From Parachitinimonas caeni (lineage in GTDB: Bacteria; Pseudomonadota; Gammaproteobacteria; Burkholderiales; Chitinimonadaceae): a DNA stretch of 64,000 nucleotides. The stretch covers positions 1 to 64,000 of the forward strand of contig NZ_JARRAF010000005.1 of assembly GCF_030129945.1 (NCBI RefSeq). The letters are read 5' to 3'. Position 1 is the first letter of the stretch. Every line of letters starts with the position of its first letter. The notes below the pieces were generated by a model. The model was not told the origin of the DNA, searched no databases, and saw only the letters and a list, made by a program, of their open reading frames with translations. This document shows positions 24,500 to 33,155 of the stretch, in pieces. The position numbers and the translations under genes were made by a program.

Positions 24500-26142
24500 G
24501 GCTGCACCCATCTGTGCGCCGTCTCTGCGCACCCTGGTTACTCAGCCTGGCCATGGCGCTGCCGGCAGCAGCGGCCACTCCGCCCTGGCCGATGGCGAGT
24601 TACTCGTACTATGCGGACAATATTTCGCTGCAGAAGCTGTTGGAAGATTTTGCCACCCAGTTTGGCGTCACTGTTCAGATCAGCGCGGCCGTCAAAGGTA
24701 ATGTCAATGGCCGTATCGTTGCCGCCAGCCCTAGTGAGTTCTTGAATCGCCTCTCCAATAGCTATGGCCTGATGTGGTTCTACTATGGCGGTTCGCTCTA
24801 CATCACCAAATCAACCGAAATCGTGACCAAGCCGGTGTCTGCGGCAGGAACCACGCTGCCCAGCCTCAAACAGGCACTGACGGATCTGGGGTTGGTCGAT
24901 AGTCGATTTGGTTGGGGGGATTTACCCGAACGCGGTGTCGCGCTGGTGTCTGGTCCGCCACCCTATGTGGAGTTGATTGCCAAGGCGGTGGCCGATCTCC
25001 CCGCGATACCGGCAGATGAAAATGTGACCGTTTTCAAGCTGAAGCATGCGACAGTGGATGATCGCACCATGTATTTCCGGGACAAGCAGATTACCACCCC
25101 CGGTGTGGCGACCATCCTGAAAAACCTGATTTCCGGCAACAATGCCGCCTCCGGCACGCAAACCCAGGTTCTGGAACTGGCCGCTGCGCTACGTACCGCC
25201 CCCGGCCTTGCACCCAATGAGCCGGCTCCGGCCAATGGCGCTGCGGCGGGAAGTGCTGCGCCCTCGGGGGGTAGCGCTCTGCCAGCCAAGGCGATGCCCA
25301 ATGGCGGTGGCGGCAAGCGTGAACCTTCCGTGCAGGCTGACCCGCGCATCAACGCCATCATCGTGCGCGATACCCCGGATCGCCTGCCGATTTACGCCAA
25401 GCTGATCGAACACCTCGATGTGCCGGTATCGTTGATTGAGATCGAAGCCATGATCGTCGATGTCAACAGTACCAAGCTGAGTGAACTGGGTATTGATTGG
25501 GCTGGCCGCGATGGCAAGGTGGCGGGTGGCTTTGGCGTTGTCGGCAGTGGCAATGAAAAAGGCGGCATCACCCTGAATCGTGGCAATGGGGTCAACCCAA
25601 GCACAATTTTGCTCGATAGTGGCAATTTCCTGGTGTCGCGCATCAAGGTGCTAGAGGGAATTGGCGATGCGCGGGTACTCTCTCGGCCGTCGATTCTGAC
25701 CGTTGATAACCTTGGCGCGTTGCTTGATTTGTCAGAGACCTTCTACATTCGTGTAGCGGGCGAGCGGGCCGCGAACGTGGTACCAATCACTACCGGAGTG
25801 TCCCTCAAGGTGACCCCTCATATCACCGAGCGCGATGGGCAGAAGCTGATTCAGCTGGTGATCGATATTGAAGATGGCGCAATCCAGGAGCAGAAGATTC
25901 AGGATCTGCCGACCGTGCGCAAGAGTGTAGTGAGCACCCAGGCGGTGGTTGGCGAGAACTCCAGTTTACTGATCGGGGGGTACAACTCGACGGTGGATGT
26001 GACGCAGGATGATCACGTGCCAATACTCGGGCAGATTCCGCTGTTCGGGGCTTTGTTCAGCCACAAAAAGACCGACCGGCAGAAGCGCGAACGTTTGTTC
26101 ATGATCACGCCGAAAATTGTGACCTTGCCGCCTAAAAACTAG
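24496..26142 (+). CDS. sctC: T3SS outer-membrane secretin SctC
   Basis: A 548-residue YscC/InvG-type secretin. It has a signal peptide (about 1-27, ending PAAAA), N0/N1 domains (about 35-170), an N3 domain interrupted by a Gly/Ala/Pro-rich insertion (about 245-285), and the secretin core (about 310-540) with VLSRPSILTVDNLGALLDLS and the conserved end VGENSSLLIGGYN plus VPILGQIPLFGALFSHKK. Fifteen or so copies make the outer-membrane ring. ATG 24496 overlaps the previous stop. No pilotin gene is seen. Confidence 0.97.
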   Translation: MRLHPSVRRLCAPWLLSLAMALPAAAATPPWPMASYSYYADNISLQKLLEDFATQFGVTVQISAAVKGNVNGRIVAASPSEFLNRLSNSYGLMWFYYGGSLYITKSTEIVTKPVSAAGTTLPSLKQALTDLGLVDSRFGWGDLPERGVALVSGPPPYVELIAKAVADLPAIPADENVTVFKLKHATVDDRTMYFRDKQITTPGVATILKNLISGNNAASGTQTQVLELAAALRTAPGLAPNEPAPANGAAAGSAAPSGGSALPAKAMPNGGGGKREPSVQADPRINAIIVRDTPDRLPIYAKLIEHLDVPVSLIEIEAMIVDVNSTKLSELGIDWAGRDGKVAGGFGVVGSGNEKGGITLNRGNGVNPSTILLDSGNFLVSRIKVLEGIGDARVLSRPSILTVDNLGALLDLSETFYIRVAGERAANVVPITTGVSLKVTPHITERDGQKLIQLVIDIEDGAIQEQKIQDLPTVRKSVVSTQAVVGENSSLLIGGYNSTVDVTQDDHVPILGQIPLFGALFSHKKTDRQKRERLFMITPKIVTLPPKN

Positions 26143-26166
26143 CTGCTCCGGCAGGGGTTGCACACC

Positions 26167-26199
26167 GCAAAGAGCCGTCCCGCAAGGATGGCTCTTTGC
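26167..26199 (+). terminator. Terminator hairpin after sctC
   Basis: GCAAAGAGCC (26167-26176) pairs perfectly with GGCTCTTTGC (26190-26199) around a partly paired GTCC/AGGAT loop. It closes the T3SS export operon. Confidence 0.8.
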
Positions 26200-26213
26200 A
26201 TTGGTGTTTGGCG

Positions 26214-26254
26214 CTGTTGATGTTTTTTCCGGACCGGCGACAAAACATCAACAG
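26214..26254. repeat. Short inverted repeat resembling the ends of the MITE-like family
   Basis: CTGTTGATGTTTT (26214-26226) is a perfect inverted match of AAAACATCAACAG (26242-26254). The left arm with the following TTCCGG resembles the left end of the large repeat at 50711 (CTGTTGACATTTTATTTCCGG), so this may be two repeat ends brought head to head after loss of the middle. Confidence 0.5.
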
Positions 26255-26292
26255 TGTCTCAGTCAGAGGGTGGGAGTCAGGGGCAAAAAAAT

Positions 26293-26314
26293 AGCCCCAG
26301 CTTTCGCCGGGGCT
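26293..26314 (-). terminator. Terminator of the acyl-CoA dehydrogenase gene
   Basis: On the minus strand AGCCCCGGC-GAAA-GCTGGGGCT (one mismatch) is followed by ATTTTTTTG, a standard factor-independent terminator about 40 bases after the stop codon at 26352. Confidence 0.85.
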
Positions 26315-26351
26315 GTCCAAGTACCCAAGGTTAACGCAGAGAAACAGTGTG

Positions 26352-28148
26352 TTACAGGTGCAGCGCAAAATGCTCGCTGTCCAGAGCCATCAGTGGCTTG
26401 GCCCCAGCCTTGAGCTTGGCGGTGAGGCTCAGATGCTCAGGGAACAGCTTGGCAAAATAGAAACGGGCGGTGGCGACCTTCGCCTGGTAGAACGCATCGC
26501 CAGTGTCGGCTTTGGCTTGCGCGGTCTTGACCATGCGTGCCCAGAAATAGCCGTACACCAAATGCCCCAGCAGGCGCAGGTAATCAACCGCCGCAGCGCC
26601 GGCTTCATCACGGTTGCTCATCGACTGCATGCCAATCTGCATGGTGATGTCGAGGATCTGCTTATTCAGGCTGGCCACTGGCTCAATGAACTCTTTCAGC
26701 TGTTCATCATCGCCATTGGCTTCACAGAACTTGTGGACGATCTTGGTAAACTTGCGCAGCTTGGTGGCCTGATCCATCAGCACCTTACGGCCGATCAGAT
26801 CCAGTGCCTGGATGCCATTGGTACCTTCATAGATCTGAGAGATTCGGGCATCGCGCACAAACTGCTCCATCCCCCATTCGCGGATATAGCCATGACCGCC
26901 AAACACCTGTAGCCCCAGGTTGGTGGCCTCAAAGCCATTGTCAGTCATGAATGCCTTGGCAACCGGGATCAACAACGCCAGCAGGTCTGAGGCATCCTGT
27001 TTCTCGGCTTCATCCTGAGACTGGGTTTCAATGTCGAGCAACAGACCGAGCCAGGTCGAAAATACACGGCCGCCTTCGGCGTAAGCCTTCATGGTCAGCA
27101 GCATGCGACGGACATCGGGATGGACAATGATTGGATCGGCGGGCTTGTCGGGGAACTTGGGGCCAGCCAGCGCACGCATCTGCAAACGGTCTTTCGCGTA
27201 AGCCAAGGCTTGCTGGTACGACACTTCGTTCAGCCCCAGACCCTGCATGCCAACACCGAGTCGTGCCGCGTTCATCATGGTGAACATGCACTGCATGCCC
27301 TTGTTCGGCTCACCAATCAGATAGCCGACCGCGCCGTCGAAGTTCATGACGCAAGTGGCATTGGCCTTGATGCCCATCTTGTGCTCAAGACTGCCGCAAG
27401 CCAACTTGTTGCGGGCACCTACGCCGCCCTCTGCCGTCGGGATGAATTTGGGAACAATGAACAGGCTAATGCCTTTGACGTCTTTCGGAGCGTCGGGCAG
27501 GCGGGCAAGCACCAAATGCAGGATGTTGTCAGTAAGGTCGTGTTCGCCAGCCGAAATGAAAATCTTAGTGCCGGAAATCAGGTAACTACCGTCGGCTTGA
27601 GGATCCGCCTTGGTACGAAGAAGGCCCAGATCCGTCCCGCAGTGTGGTTCGGTCAGGCACATGGTGCCGGACCAGGTGCCGTCGATCAGCTTGGGCAGAT
27701 ACAGCGCTTTCTGCTCATCGGTACCGTGGTTGTTCACGGCGGCATAGGCGCCGTGAGACAGGCCTGGATACATGGCCCAAGCCATATTGGCAGAACACTG
27801 CATTTCGGAGATCGAGAAGCCCACTACTTTGGGCAGGCCCTGGCCGCCGTATTGGGGATCACAATCCAGGCCGGTCCAGCCGCCTTCAATAAACTGCTGA
27901 TAGGCTTCTTTGAAACCTTTGGGGGTTTTGACTTCGCCATTGTCGAAGTGACAGCCTTCCTCATCGCCTGTCCGGTTCAGCGGGAACAGGACGTTTTCCG
28001 AGAATTTGGCGGCTTCTTCAAGCACCGAATCGAGCACATCGGGTGTGGCATCCTCGTACCCGGGAAGGGTGGCGAGTGTATTGCCGACTTCCAACACTTC
28101 GTGCATCACGAACTGCATGTCCCTCAAGGGGGCCTTGTAGCTTGCCAT
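26352..28148 (-). CDS. Large acyl-CoA dehydrogenase (DmdC/AidB-like subgroup)
   Basis: A 598-residue FAD-dependent acyl-CoA dehydrogenase, longer than the usual ~380 because of an N-terminal extension and a C-terminal helical domain. Seen: the flavin/substrate motif MCLTEPHCGTDLGLLRTKA (about 163-181), ISGTKIFISAGEHDL (about 191-205), and YEGTNGIQALDLIGRK (about 440-455), whose Glu is the likely catalytic base. This subgroup includes 3-methylmercaptopropionyl-CoA dehydrogenase and fatty acyl-CoA dehydrogenases of proteobacteria; the exact substrate cannot be read. It stands alone with its own terminator. Confidence 0.93.
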   Translation of the reverse strand: MASYKAPLRDMQFVMHEVLEVGNTLATLPGYEDATPDVLDSVLEEAAKFSENVLFPLNRTGDEEGCHFDNGEVKTPKGFKEAYQQFIEGGWTGLDCDPQYGGQGLPKVVGFSISEMQCSANMAWAMYPGLSHGAYAAVNNHGTDEQKALYLPKLIDGTWSGTMCLTEPHCGTDLGLLRTKADPQADGSYLISGTKIFISAGEHDLTDNILHLVLARLPDAPKDVKGISLFIVPKFIPTAEGGVGARNKLACGSLEHKMGIKANATCVMNFDGAVGYLIGEPNKGMQCMFTMMNAARLGVGMQGLGLNEVSYQQALAYAKDRLQMRALAGPKFPDKPADPIIVHPDVRRMLLTMKAYAEGGRVFSTWLGLLLDIETQSQDEAEKQDASDLLALLIPVAKAFMTDNGFEATNLGLQVFGGHGYIREWGMEQFVRDARISQIYEGTNGIQALDLIGRKVLMDQATKLRKFTKIVHKFCEANGDDEQLKEFIEPVASLNKQILDITMQIGMQSMSNRDEAGAAAVDYLRLLGHLVYGYFWARMVKTAQAKADTGDAFYQAKVATARFYFAKLFPEHLSLTAKLKAGAKPLMALDSEHFALHL

Positions 28149-28594
28149 GACCTAGCTCCTCTGCAATCGGCGCCGCTGGGCGGCGAAGTCTTTTGCCTGG
28201 TAGTGTGGGGTGCCTGTCGGACAGTCAACCTAGAGCAAGCACTCACTTGACACTATCCTACCAGTTCATACGGATATTTCAAACAATCGTTTAATCGGTA
28301 GCGATTGCTATTCAGACTATTGGTACCGTCTCATACTGCTATTCCTATTTTAAACAATAGGTTGATATAAATATTTCTGAGGCTGGCCGCCCGGTGCTCT
28401 GGCAAATCTGGTGCAAAAATGGGCAAAAAAATGTTGCTGCACTCATACAACGAGCATAGAAGCCCGCCTTTCCGCCTGCTGAAAATCCTGTCGGCCAAAG
28501 TGAGGATGTGGGGCATGGAAGGCAGATGCTGGATGTTGCAGATAAGGCAACAGCGCCTAGAATGGCGGCATTGCTTTTTTGCTGCGGGCCCATC
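28149..28594. promoter_or_regulatory. Divergent intergenic region, acyl-CoA dehydrogenase / efflux adaptor
   Basis: About 445 bases with an AT-rich centre (about 28250-28385). It should hold both divergent promoters. Short frames exist but none has coding character. No specific site is recognised. Confidence 0.4.
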
Positions 28595-29785
28595 ATGAGT
28601 GAAGCAGTCAAACAGTTGTCGATTGATCGCAACCCTGTTGCCAAGCCTAAACGACGCTGGAAATCGGTTGCCTTGTTGGTTGGTGTTGTCGGGATTGCGG
28701 CAGTCATAGCTGTTGCAAATAGCAAACGGCCAGCAGAGGTCGAAGTCGCCAAAGTGACGCAGGCTTGGCCTTCCGCCCCGCTTACTCTATTGAATGCGAC
28801 CGGCTACGTGGTTGCGCAGAAAAAAGCCTCGATTGCATCCAAAGCCAGTGGGCGGCTGGAGTGGCTGGGAGTGCGTGAAGGCAGTTCGGTGATGCAGGGC
28901 GAAGTGATTGCCCGTATCGAAAATGCTGATCAACAGGCGCAGGTGTCGCAGGCGCTGGCCAATGTCGAGGCTGGGAAAGCCCGACAACGTCAGGCAGAAG
29001 CGGAGGCTCTGGATGCCGAGCGCGCTTTTCGGCGGAGTGAGGAGCTACTGCGGCAAGGCTTTATCTCCAACTCCTCGCACGATGCGGCGATTTCCCGATA
29101 CAACCAGGCCAAGGCAGCGGTAGGGGCTCAGATTGCTGCCGTCAAACAGCTTGAGGCGGCATTGACGGCGGCCAGGGTCGCGCTGGATAGCACCTTCATC
29201 AAAGCGCCTTTCGCTGGGGTAGTTTTAACCAAGAATGCCAACGTGGGGGATGTCGTCACGCCATTCAACGCTAGCGCTGATTCGAAAGGTGCCGTGGTCA
29301 CCATGGCCGATATGGCCACCCTCGAAGTCGAAGCGGATGTCTCGGAATCCAGCCTGTTCAAGGCTGTGCTGAACCAACCTTGCGAAATCCAGCTGGATGC
29401 CTTGCCAGATCTACGACTGGTTGGGCAGGTGCAAAGTATTGTGCCGTCAGTCGATCGTGCCAAGGCAACCGTCATGTTCAAGATCCGCTTTGTTGAAAAG
29501 GACGCCAGGGTGATGCCCGAGATGAGCGCCAAAGTCGCTTTCCTCTCGCGTGCTTTGGCGGCTGACGAGCGTAAGCCACGGTTGGCGGTGAATCCCAAGG
29601 CGATTGTCGATGGTGGGCAGGTTTATGTTTTGAATGCTGGAGTGGTGAAACGCACTACCGTGCAGCTGGGGCCAAAACTCGGTGATCTGATTGAGGTCAG
29701 GGGAGGGCTGAAGCTTGGGGATGTGGTGGTGCTGAACCCTGGGCCACTGCAGGATGGCGCCAAGGTTCTGGAGAAAAAGGCGTGA
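28595..29785 (+). CDS. HlyD/RND-type membrane-fusion protein of an ABC efflux system
   Basis: A 396-residue periplasmic adaptor. Residues 1-22 are cytoplasmic, 23-43 form one membrane anchor ([19 protein letters not shown]), followed by a biotinyl-lipoyl-like domain ([20 protein letters not shown]), an alpha-hairpin (about 110-190, [20 protein letters not shown]), the second lipoyl half ([20 protein letters not shown]) and beta-barrel domains. ATG 28595 is chosen because upstream in-frame starts encode atypical sequence. It overlaps the ATPase gene by 4 bases and forms a MacA-like adaptor with the next genes. Confidence 0.92.
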   Translation: MSEAVKQLSIDRNPVAKPKRRWKSVALLVGVVGIAAVIAVANSKRPAEVEVAKVTQAWPSAPLTLLNATGYVVAQKKASIASKASGRLEWLGVREGSSVMQGEVIARIENADQQAQVSQALANVEAGKARQRQAEAEALDAERAFRRSEELLRQGFISNSSHDAAISRYNQAKAAVGAQIAAVKQLEAALTAARVALDSTFIKAPFAGVVLTKNANVGDVVTPFNASADSKGAVVTMADMATLEVEADVSESSLFKAVLNQPCEIQLDALPDLRLVGQVQSIVPSVDRAKATVMFKIRFVEKDARVMPEMSAKVAFLSRALAADERKPRLAVNPKAIVDGGQVYVLNAGVVKRTTVQLGPKLGDLIEVRGGLKLGDVVVLNPGPLQDGAKVLEKKA

Positions 29786-30510
29786 GCGGCCCGGCTGTTT
29801 CGTTAAGAGCGGTTGCCAAAACCTATTGGCGGGGCGGGCAGCCCGTGCCGGTGCTCACCGACATCAGTTTCGATATTCAGCATGGCGATTTTCTGGCGTT
29901 GATGGGGCCATCCGGTTCCGGCAAGTCTACCCTGCTAAATCTGATTGCCGGGATTGACCAGCCTACTGGCGGTGAAATCCGTGTTGATGATGTCGATATT
30001 GCCCGCTTGAGTGAATCGGAATTGGCAGATTGGCGGGCTCGCCATGTCGGGTTCATCTTTCAGTTTTATAACCTGATGCCGGTGCTGACCGCACTGGAAA
30101 ATGTCGAGCTGCCCCTGATGTTGACCAGCCTGAATCGACGGCAACGACGCGAACATGCCCAGCTGGCGCTGGAGATGGTCGGCTTGGCGGAGCGGGTCGG
30201 GCACTATCCGAACGAACTGTCGGGTGGGCAGCAGCAGCGGGTGGCGATTGCGCGTGCCATCGTGACCGATCCGACGCTGATTGTGGCGGATGAGCCCACC
30301 GGGGATCTTGATCGCAAGTCAGCCGGGGAAATCCTCGATCTGCTTGATCGGCTCAATGGCGATCTCGGCAAAACCATCGTGATGGTGACTCACGACCAAC
30401 GGGCGGCAGAGCGTGCCCATGCTATCCGGCACCTGGAAAAAGGCGAGCTGTCAGCGCTGGAAGTGGCGGTGAGCCGGCCCGTAACATCAGAGCGCGAAGG
30501 AGGGGGATGA
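29782..30510 (+). CDS. ABC transporter ATP-binding protein (MacB/LolD type)
   Basis: A 242-residue ATPase. Walker [10 protein letters not shown] (42-50), Q-loop FQFYNL (about 94-99), signature LSGGQ (146-150), Walker B LIVADE (166-171), D-loop and His switch (MVTHD) are all present. The closest group is the LolD/MacB/FtsE family that serves FtsX-like permeases, which are encoded downstream. GTG 29782 overlaps the adaptor stop. Confidence 0.95.
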   Translation: MSGPAVSLRAVAKTYWRGGQPVPVLTDISFDIQHGDFLALMGPSGSGKSTLLNLIAGIDQPTGGEIRVDDVDIARLSESELADWRARHVGFIFQFYNLMPVLTALENVELPLMLTSLNRRQRREHAQLALEMVGLAERVGHYPNELSGGQQQRVAIARAIVTDPTLIVADEPTGDLDRKSAGEILDLLDRLNGDLGKTIVMVTHDQRAAERAHAIRHLEKGELSALEVAVSRPVTSEREGGG

Positions 30511-30761
30511 GGATGGATGGAGCAGAGGCGGCAGTGTCGGCAGATCTGGGATTTCGATACCGGACGACCAAGGCCGGTGATGTCATGATCGACCACCACG
30601 GCTGCATGGTGACCCAGCTTCGCGGCAAGGGGGCGGCAGAATTCCTGGCGAAAGTCGCCCGTCTGGATGCCAAAGGGCAGCAACAGCTGATGGCTCGGGC
30701 AACCGGCAATTACAAGCGCGGCAACGAACGTGGGGCGGCCAGCCATGCCCGCAACCGGTGA
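30507..30761 (+). CDS. Small conserved-looking protein between ATPase and permease genes
   Basis: An 84-residue basic protein starting at an ATGA overlap with the ATPase stop. It has a compact core ([20 protein letters not shown], then [17 protein letters not shown]) and a basic, Arg/Asn-rich tail; no signal peptide or membrane segment. I do not recognise the family. The coupled start and operon position make it a likely real gene, perhaps an accessory factor, but its role is unknown. Confidence 0.6.
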   Translation: MRMDGAEAAVSADLGFRYRTTKAGDVMIDHHGCMVTQLRGKGAAEFLAKVARLDAKGQQQLMARATGNYKRGNERGAASHARNR

Positions 30762-30804
30762 GTGCTTATCCACAATCATGAGCAACAGGTCGGGTTGACG
30801 ACGC

Positions 30805-31968
30805 ATGGTGTTCTTCCTGCTGAAAATGGCTTTCAAGAATGCCGTTCGCCATCGGCTGCGGGCGATGCTGACCCTGTCTGGCATTGTGGTGGCGATTCTG
30901 GCCTTTGGCCTGCTGCGCACCGTGGTGGGGGCCTGGTATGCGGGGGCCGATGCCGCATCGGATAAACGCCTGATCACTCGCAGCTCGATTTCCCTGGTAT
31001 TCAGTCTGCCGATTGCTTATGGCGAGCGTATCCGACAGGTGCCAGGGGTGAGCAGTGTCAGCTGGGCGAACTGGTTTGGCGGTGTTTACATCGAAGAGAA
31101 GAATTTCTTCCCGCAGTTTGCGGTCGATCCGGTGACTTATCTGCCGCTTTACCCGGAGTTTGTGCTGGACGAAGCCAGCCAGAAAGCCTTCATCCGCGAC
31201 CGGCGCGGTGCCATGGTGGGCCGCAAGCTGGCTCAGCGCTTCGGCTGGAAAGTCGGCGATGTTGTCACGCTGCGCGGCACGATTTTTCCGGGCAGCTGGT
31301 CGTTTGTGGTGCGGGGCATCTACAAGGGACGCAATCAGAGTACCGATGAAAACCAGTTTCTGTTCCACTGGGATTACCTGAACGAGAAAATCCGCACGGT
31401 TGCTCCGCGTTACGCAGATCGGACGGGGGTGTTCGTAGTCGGAATTCAGGACGGCAGCGCTGCCGCTGAAATCAGCCAGCAGGTGGACGCCCTCTTCAAG
31501 AACTCGCTGGCTGAAACACTGACTGAAACTGAAAAGGCGTTCCAGCTTGGATTTGTGGCGATGACAGAGGTGATCGTGCAAGCCATCGAGATCGTTTCCT
31601 TTGTGGTGATCCTCATCATCATGGCGGTGATGGCCAACACCATGGCCATGTCGGCACGCGAGCGAACTGCAGAATACGCCACCCTGAAGGCTCTGGGGTT
31701 TCAGCCGATGTCGGTGGGCAGCCTGATTTTTGCCGAGTCGATGGTGCTTGGTCTGGCTGGCGGGGCGATGGGCATTGTGCTGACCTATCCCGCTGTGCGG
31801 GCGATTGGTGGGGCGCTCGACAATATCTTTCCCATTTTCAATGTCGCCGATAAAACCGTGTGGATGCAGCTGGGTGCTTCGCTGGTGATCGGGCTGTCGG
31901 CGGCCTGTGTGCCATCAATCCGTGCCATGCGGGTACGGATTGTTGATGGCTTGCGGGCCATTGCCTGA
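30805..31968 (+). CDS. ABC transporter permease (MacB/FtsX-type) 1
   Basis: A 387-residue permease: an N-terminal membrane helix (about 17-40), a large periplasmic MacB-core domain (about 45-250) and three C-terminal helices (about 262-382) with the FtsX-family pattern (ERTAEYATLKALGFQPMSVG). It works with the ATPase at 29782 and the adaptor at 28595. The next gene encodes a second permease, so the transporter is probably a heterodimer. Confidence 0.9.
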   Translation: MVFFLLKMAFKNAVRHRLRAMLTLSGIVVAILAFGLLRTVVGAWYAGADAASDKRLITRSSISLVFSLPIAYGERIRQVPGVSSVSWANWFGGVYIEEKNFFPQFAVDPVTYLPLYPEFVLDEASQKAFIRDRRGAMVGRKLAQRFGWKVGDVVTLRGTIFPGSWSFVVRGIYKGRNQSTDENQFLFHWDYLNEKIRTVAPRYADRTGVFVVGIQDGSAAAEISQQVDALFKNSLAETLTETEKAFQLGFVAMTEVIVQAIEIVSFVVILIIMAVMANTMAMSARERTAEYATLKALGFQPMSVGSLIFAESMVLGLAGGAMGIVLTYPAVRAIGGALDNIFPIFNVADKTVWMQLGASLVIGLSAACVPSIRAMRVRIVDGLRAIA

Positions 31969-31979
31969 AGAGCCTGGAC

Positions 31980-33155
31980 GTGAAATTCACCAACATTCCT
32001 TTTCATTACATCTGGCGCAATCTGCTGACCCGCAAGCTCACCACACTGCTGACGGCAGGTGGCATGGCGCTGGTGGTGTTCGTGTTTGCGGCGGTGCTGA
32101 TGCTGGAAGCCGGCCTGCGCGAAACCCTGATTTCAACAGGCCAGCCTGACAATGTGGTGGTCATCCGCAAGTCCGCCCAGACCGAGGTGCAAAGCGGTGT
32201 GCAGCGACGTGAGGCCGCCATTGTCGAGAGTGAGCCGAATATTGCGGTCGATGCGCAGGGCGACAAGCTGATTTCGAAGGAAACCGTGGTGCTGATTTCC
32301 CAGCCCAAAAAATCCACCGGTCGCAAGTCGAATATCGTGGTGCGAGGTACTGGCGCCAAAGGTCTCGCCCTGCGCCCACAGGTTGTGCTGACGGAAGGAC
32401 GGTTGTTCCGGCCGGGCAGTAGTGAGGTCATCGTCGGGCGCAGCATTCGCGATGGCTTTCACGGCGCCGCCATTGGCGACAGCTTGCGGTTTGCCCAACG
32501 CGACTGGACCGTGGTGGGGGTGTTCGATGCCGGCAAAACCGGTTTCAGCTCGGAAGTGTGGGGCGACTCGGAACAGATGCTGCAGGCTTTCCGGCGGACT
32601 GCGTATTCGGCTGTCGTGTTCAAGCTTTACGACCCGTCCAGCTTCGAGGCAATGAAGACCCGACTCGAAGCCGATCCGCGGTTGACCCTGGAACTGAAGA
32701 CCGAAACCCGTTTTTATGCTGATCAATCTGAAGCGCTGGCCACTTTCATCAAGATTCTGGGCACAGTGCTCTCGATCATCTTTTCGATTGGCGCAATTAT
32801 TGGTGCCATGATCACCATGTATGCTGCTGTCGCCAATCGGGTTGGCGAAATCGGCGCCTTGCGCGCGCTCGGATTTCAGCGACGTGCCATCATGGCCGCA
32901 TTTTTGCTGGAGTCCCTGTTGCTGTCTCTAACAGGAGGTGTGGTGGGATTGTTGGCGGCTTCAACCATGCAGTGGTTTCAGTTGTCCACCACCAATTGGC
33001 AGACGTTTTCCGAGCTGGCGTTTTCGTTTTCGCTGACATCCGGCATCACAGTGCGTGTATTGCTGTTTTCGCTGGCAATGGGCTTCATTGGTGGGTTCTT
33101 ACCGGCGGCACGCGCTGCGCGTATGAATATCGTCGATGCCTTGCGGGAGGGATAA
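31980..33155 (+). CDS. ABC transporter permease (MacB/FtsX-type) 2
   Basis: A 391-residue permease of the same layout as its neighbour: one N-terminal helix (about 15-40), periplasmic domain, three C-terminal helices, and the motif NRVGEIGALRALGFQRRAIM. It starts at GTG 31980, 11 bases after the first permease. Its stop (TAA 33153-33155) is immediately followed by the glgA start, an unusual fusion of transport and glycogen genes in one operon. Confidence 0.9.
   Translation: MKFTNIPFHYIWRNLLTRKLTTLLTAGGMALVVFVFAAVLMLEAGLRETLISTGQPDNVVVIRKSAQTEVQSGVQRREAAIVESEPNIAVDAQGDKLISKETVVLISQPKKSTGRKSNIVVRGTGAKGLALRPQVVLTEGRLFRPGSSEVIVGRSIRDGFHGAAIGDSLRFAQRDWTVVGVFDAGKTGFSSEVWGDSEQMLQAFRRTAYSAVVFKLYDPSSFEAMKTRLEADPRLTLELKTETRFYADQSEALATFIKILGTVLSIIFSIGAIIGAMITMYAAVANRVGEIGALRALGFQRRAIMAAFLLESLLLSLTGGVVGLLAASTMQWFQLSTTNWQTFSELAFSFSLTSGITVRVLLFSLAMGFIGGFLPAARAARMNIVDALREG

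Noticed and set aside
27120..28250. A 376-codon frame antisense to the acyl-CoA dehydrogenase
   Set aside because: Dehydrogenase motifs on the minus strand are unambiguous; the antisense frame has none.
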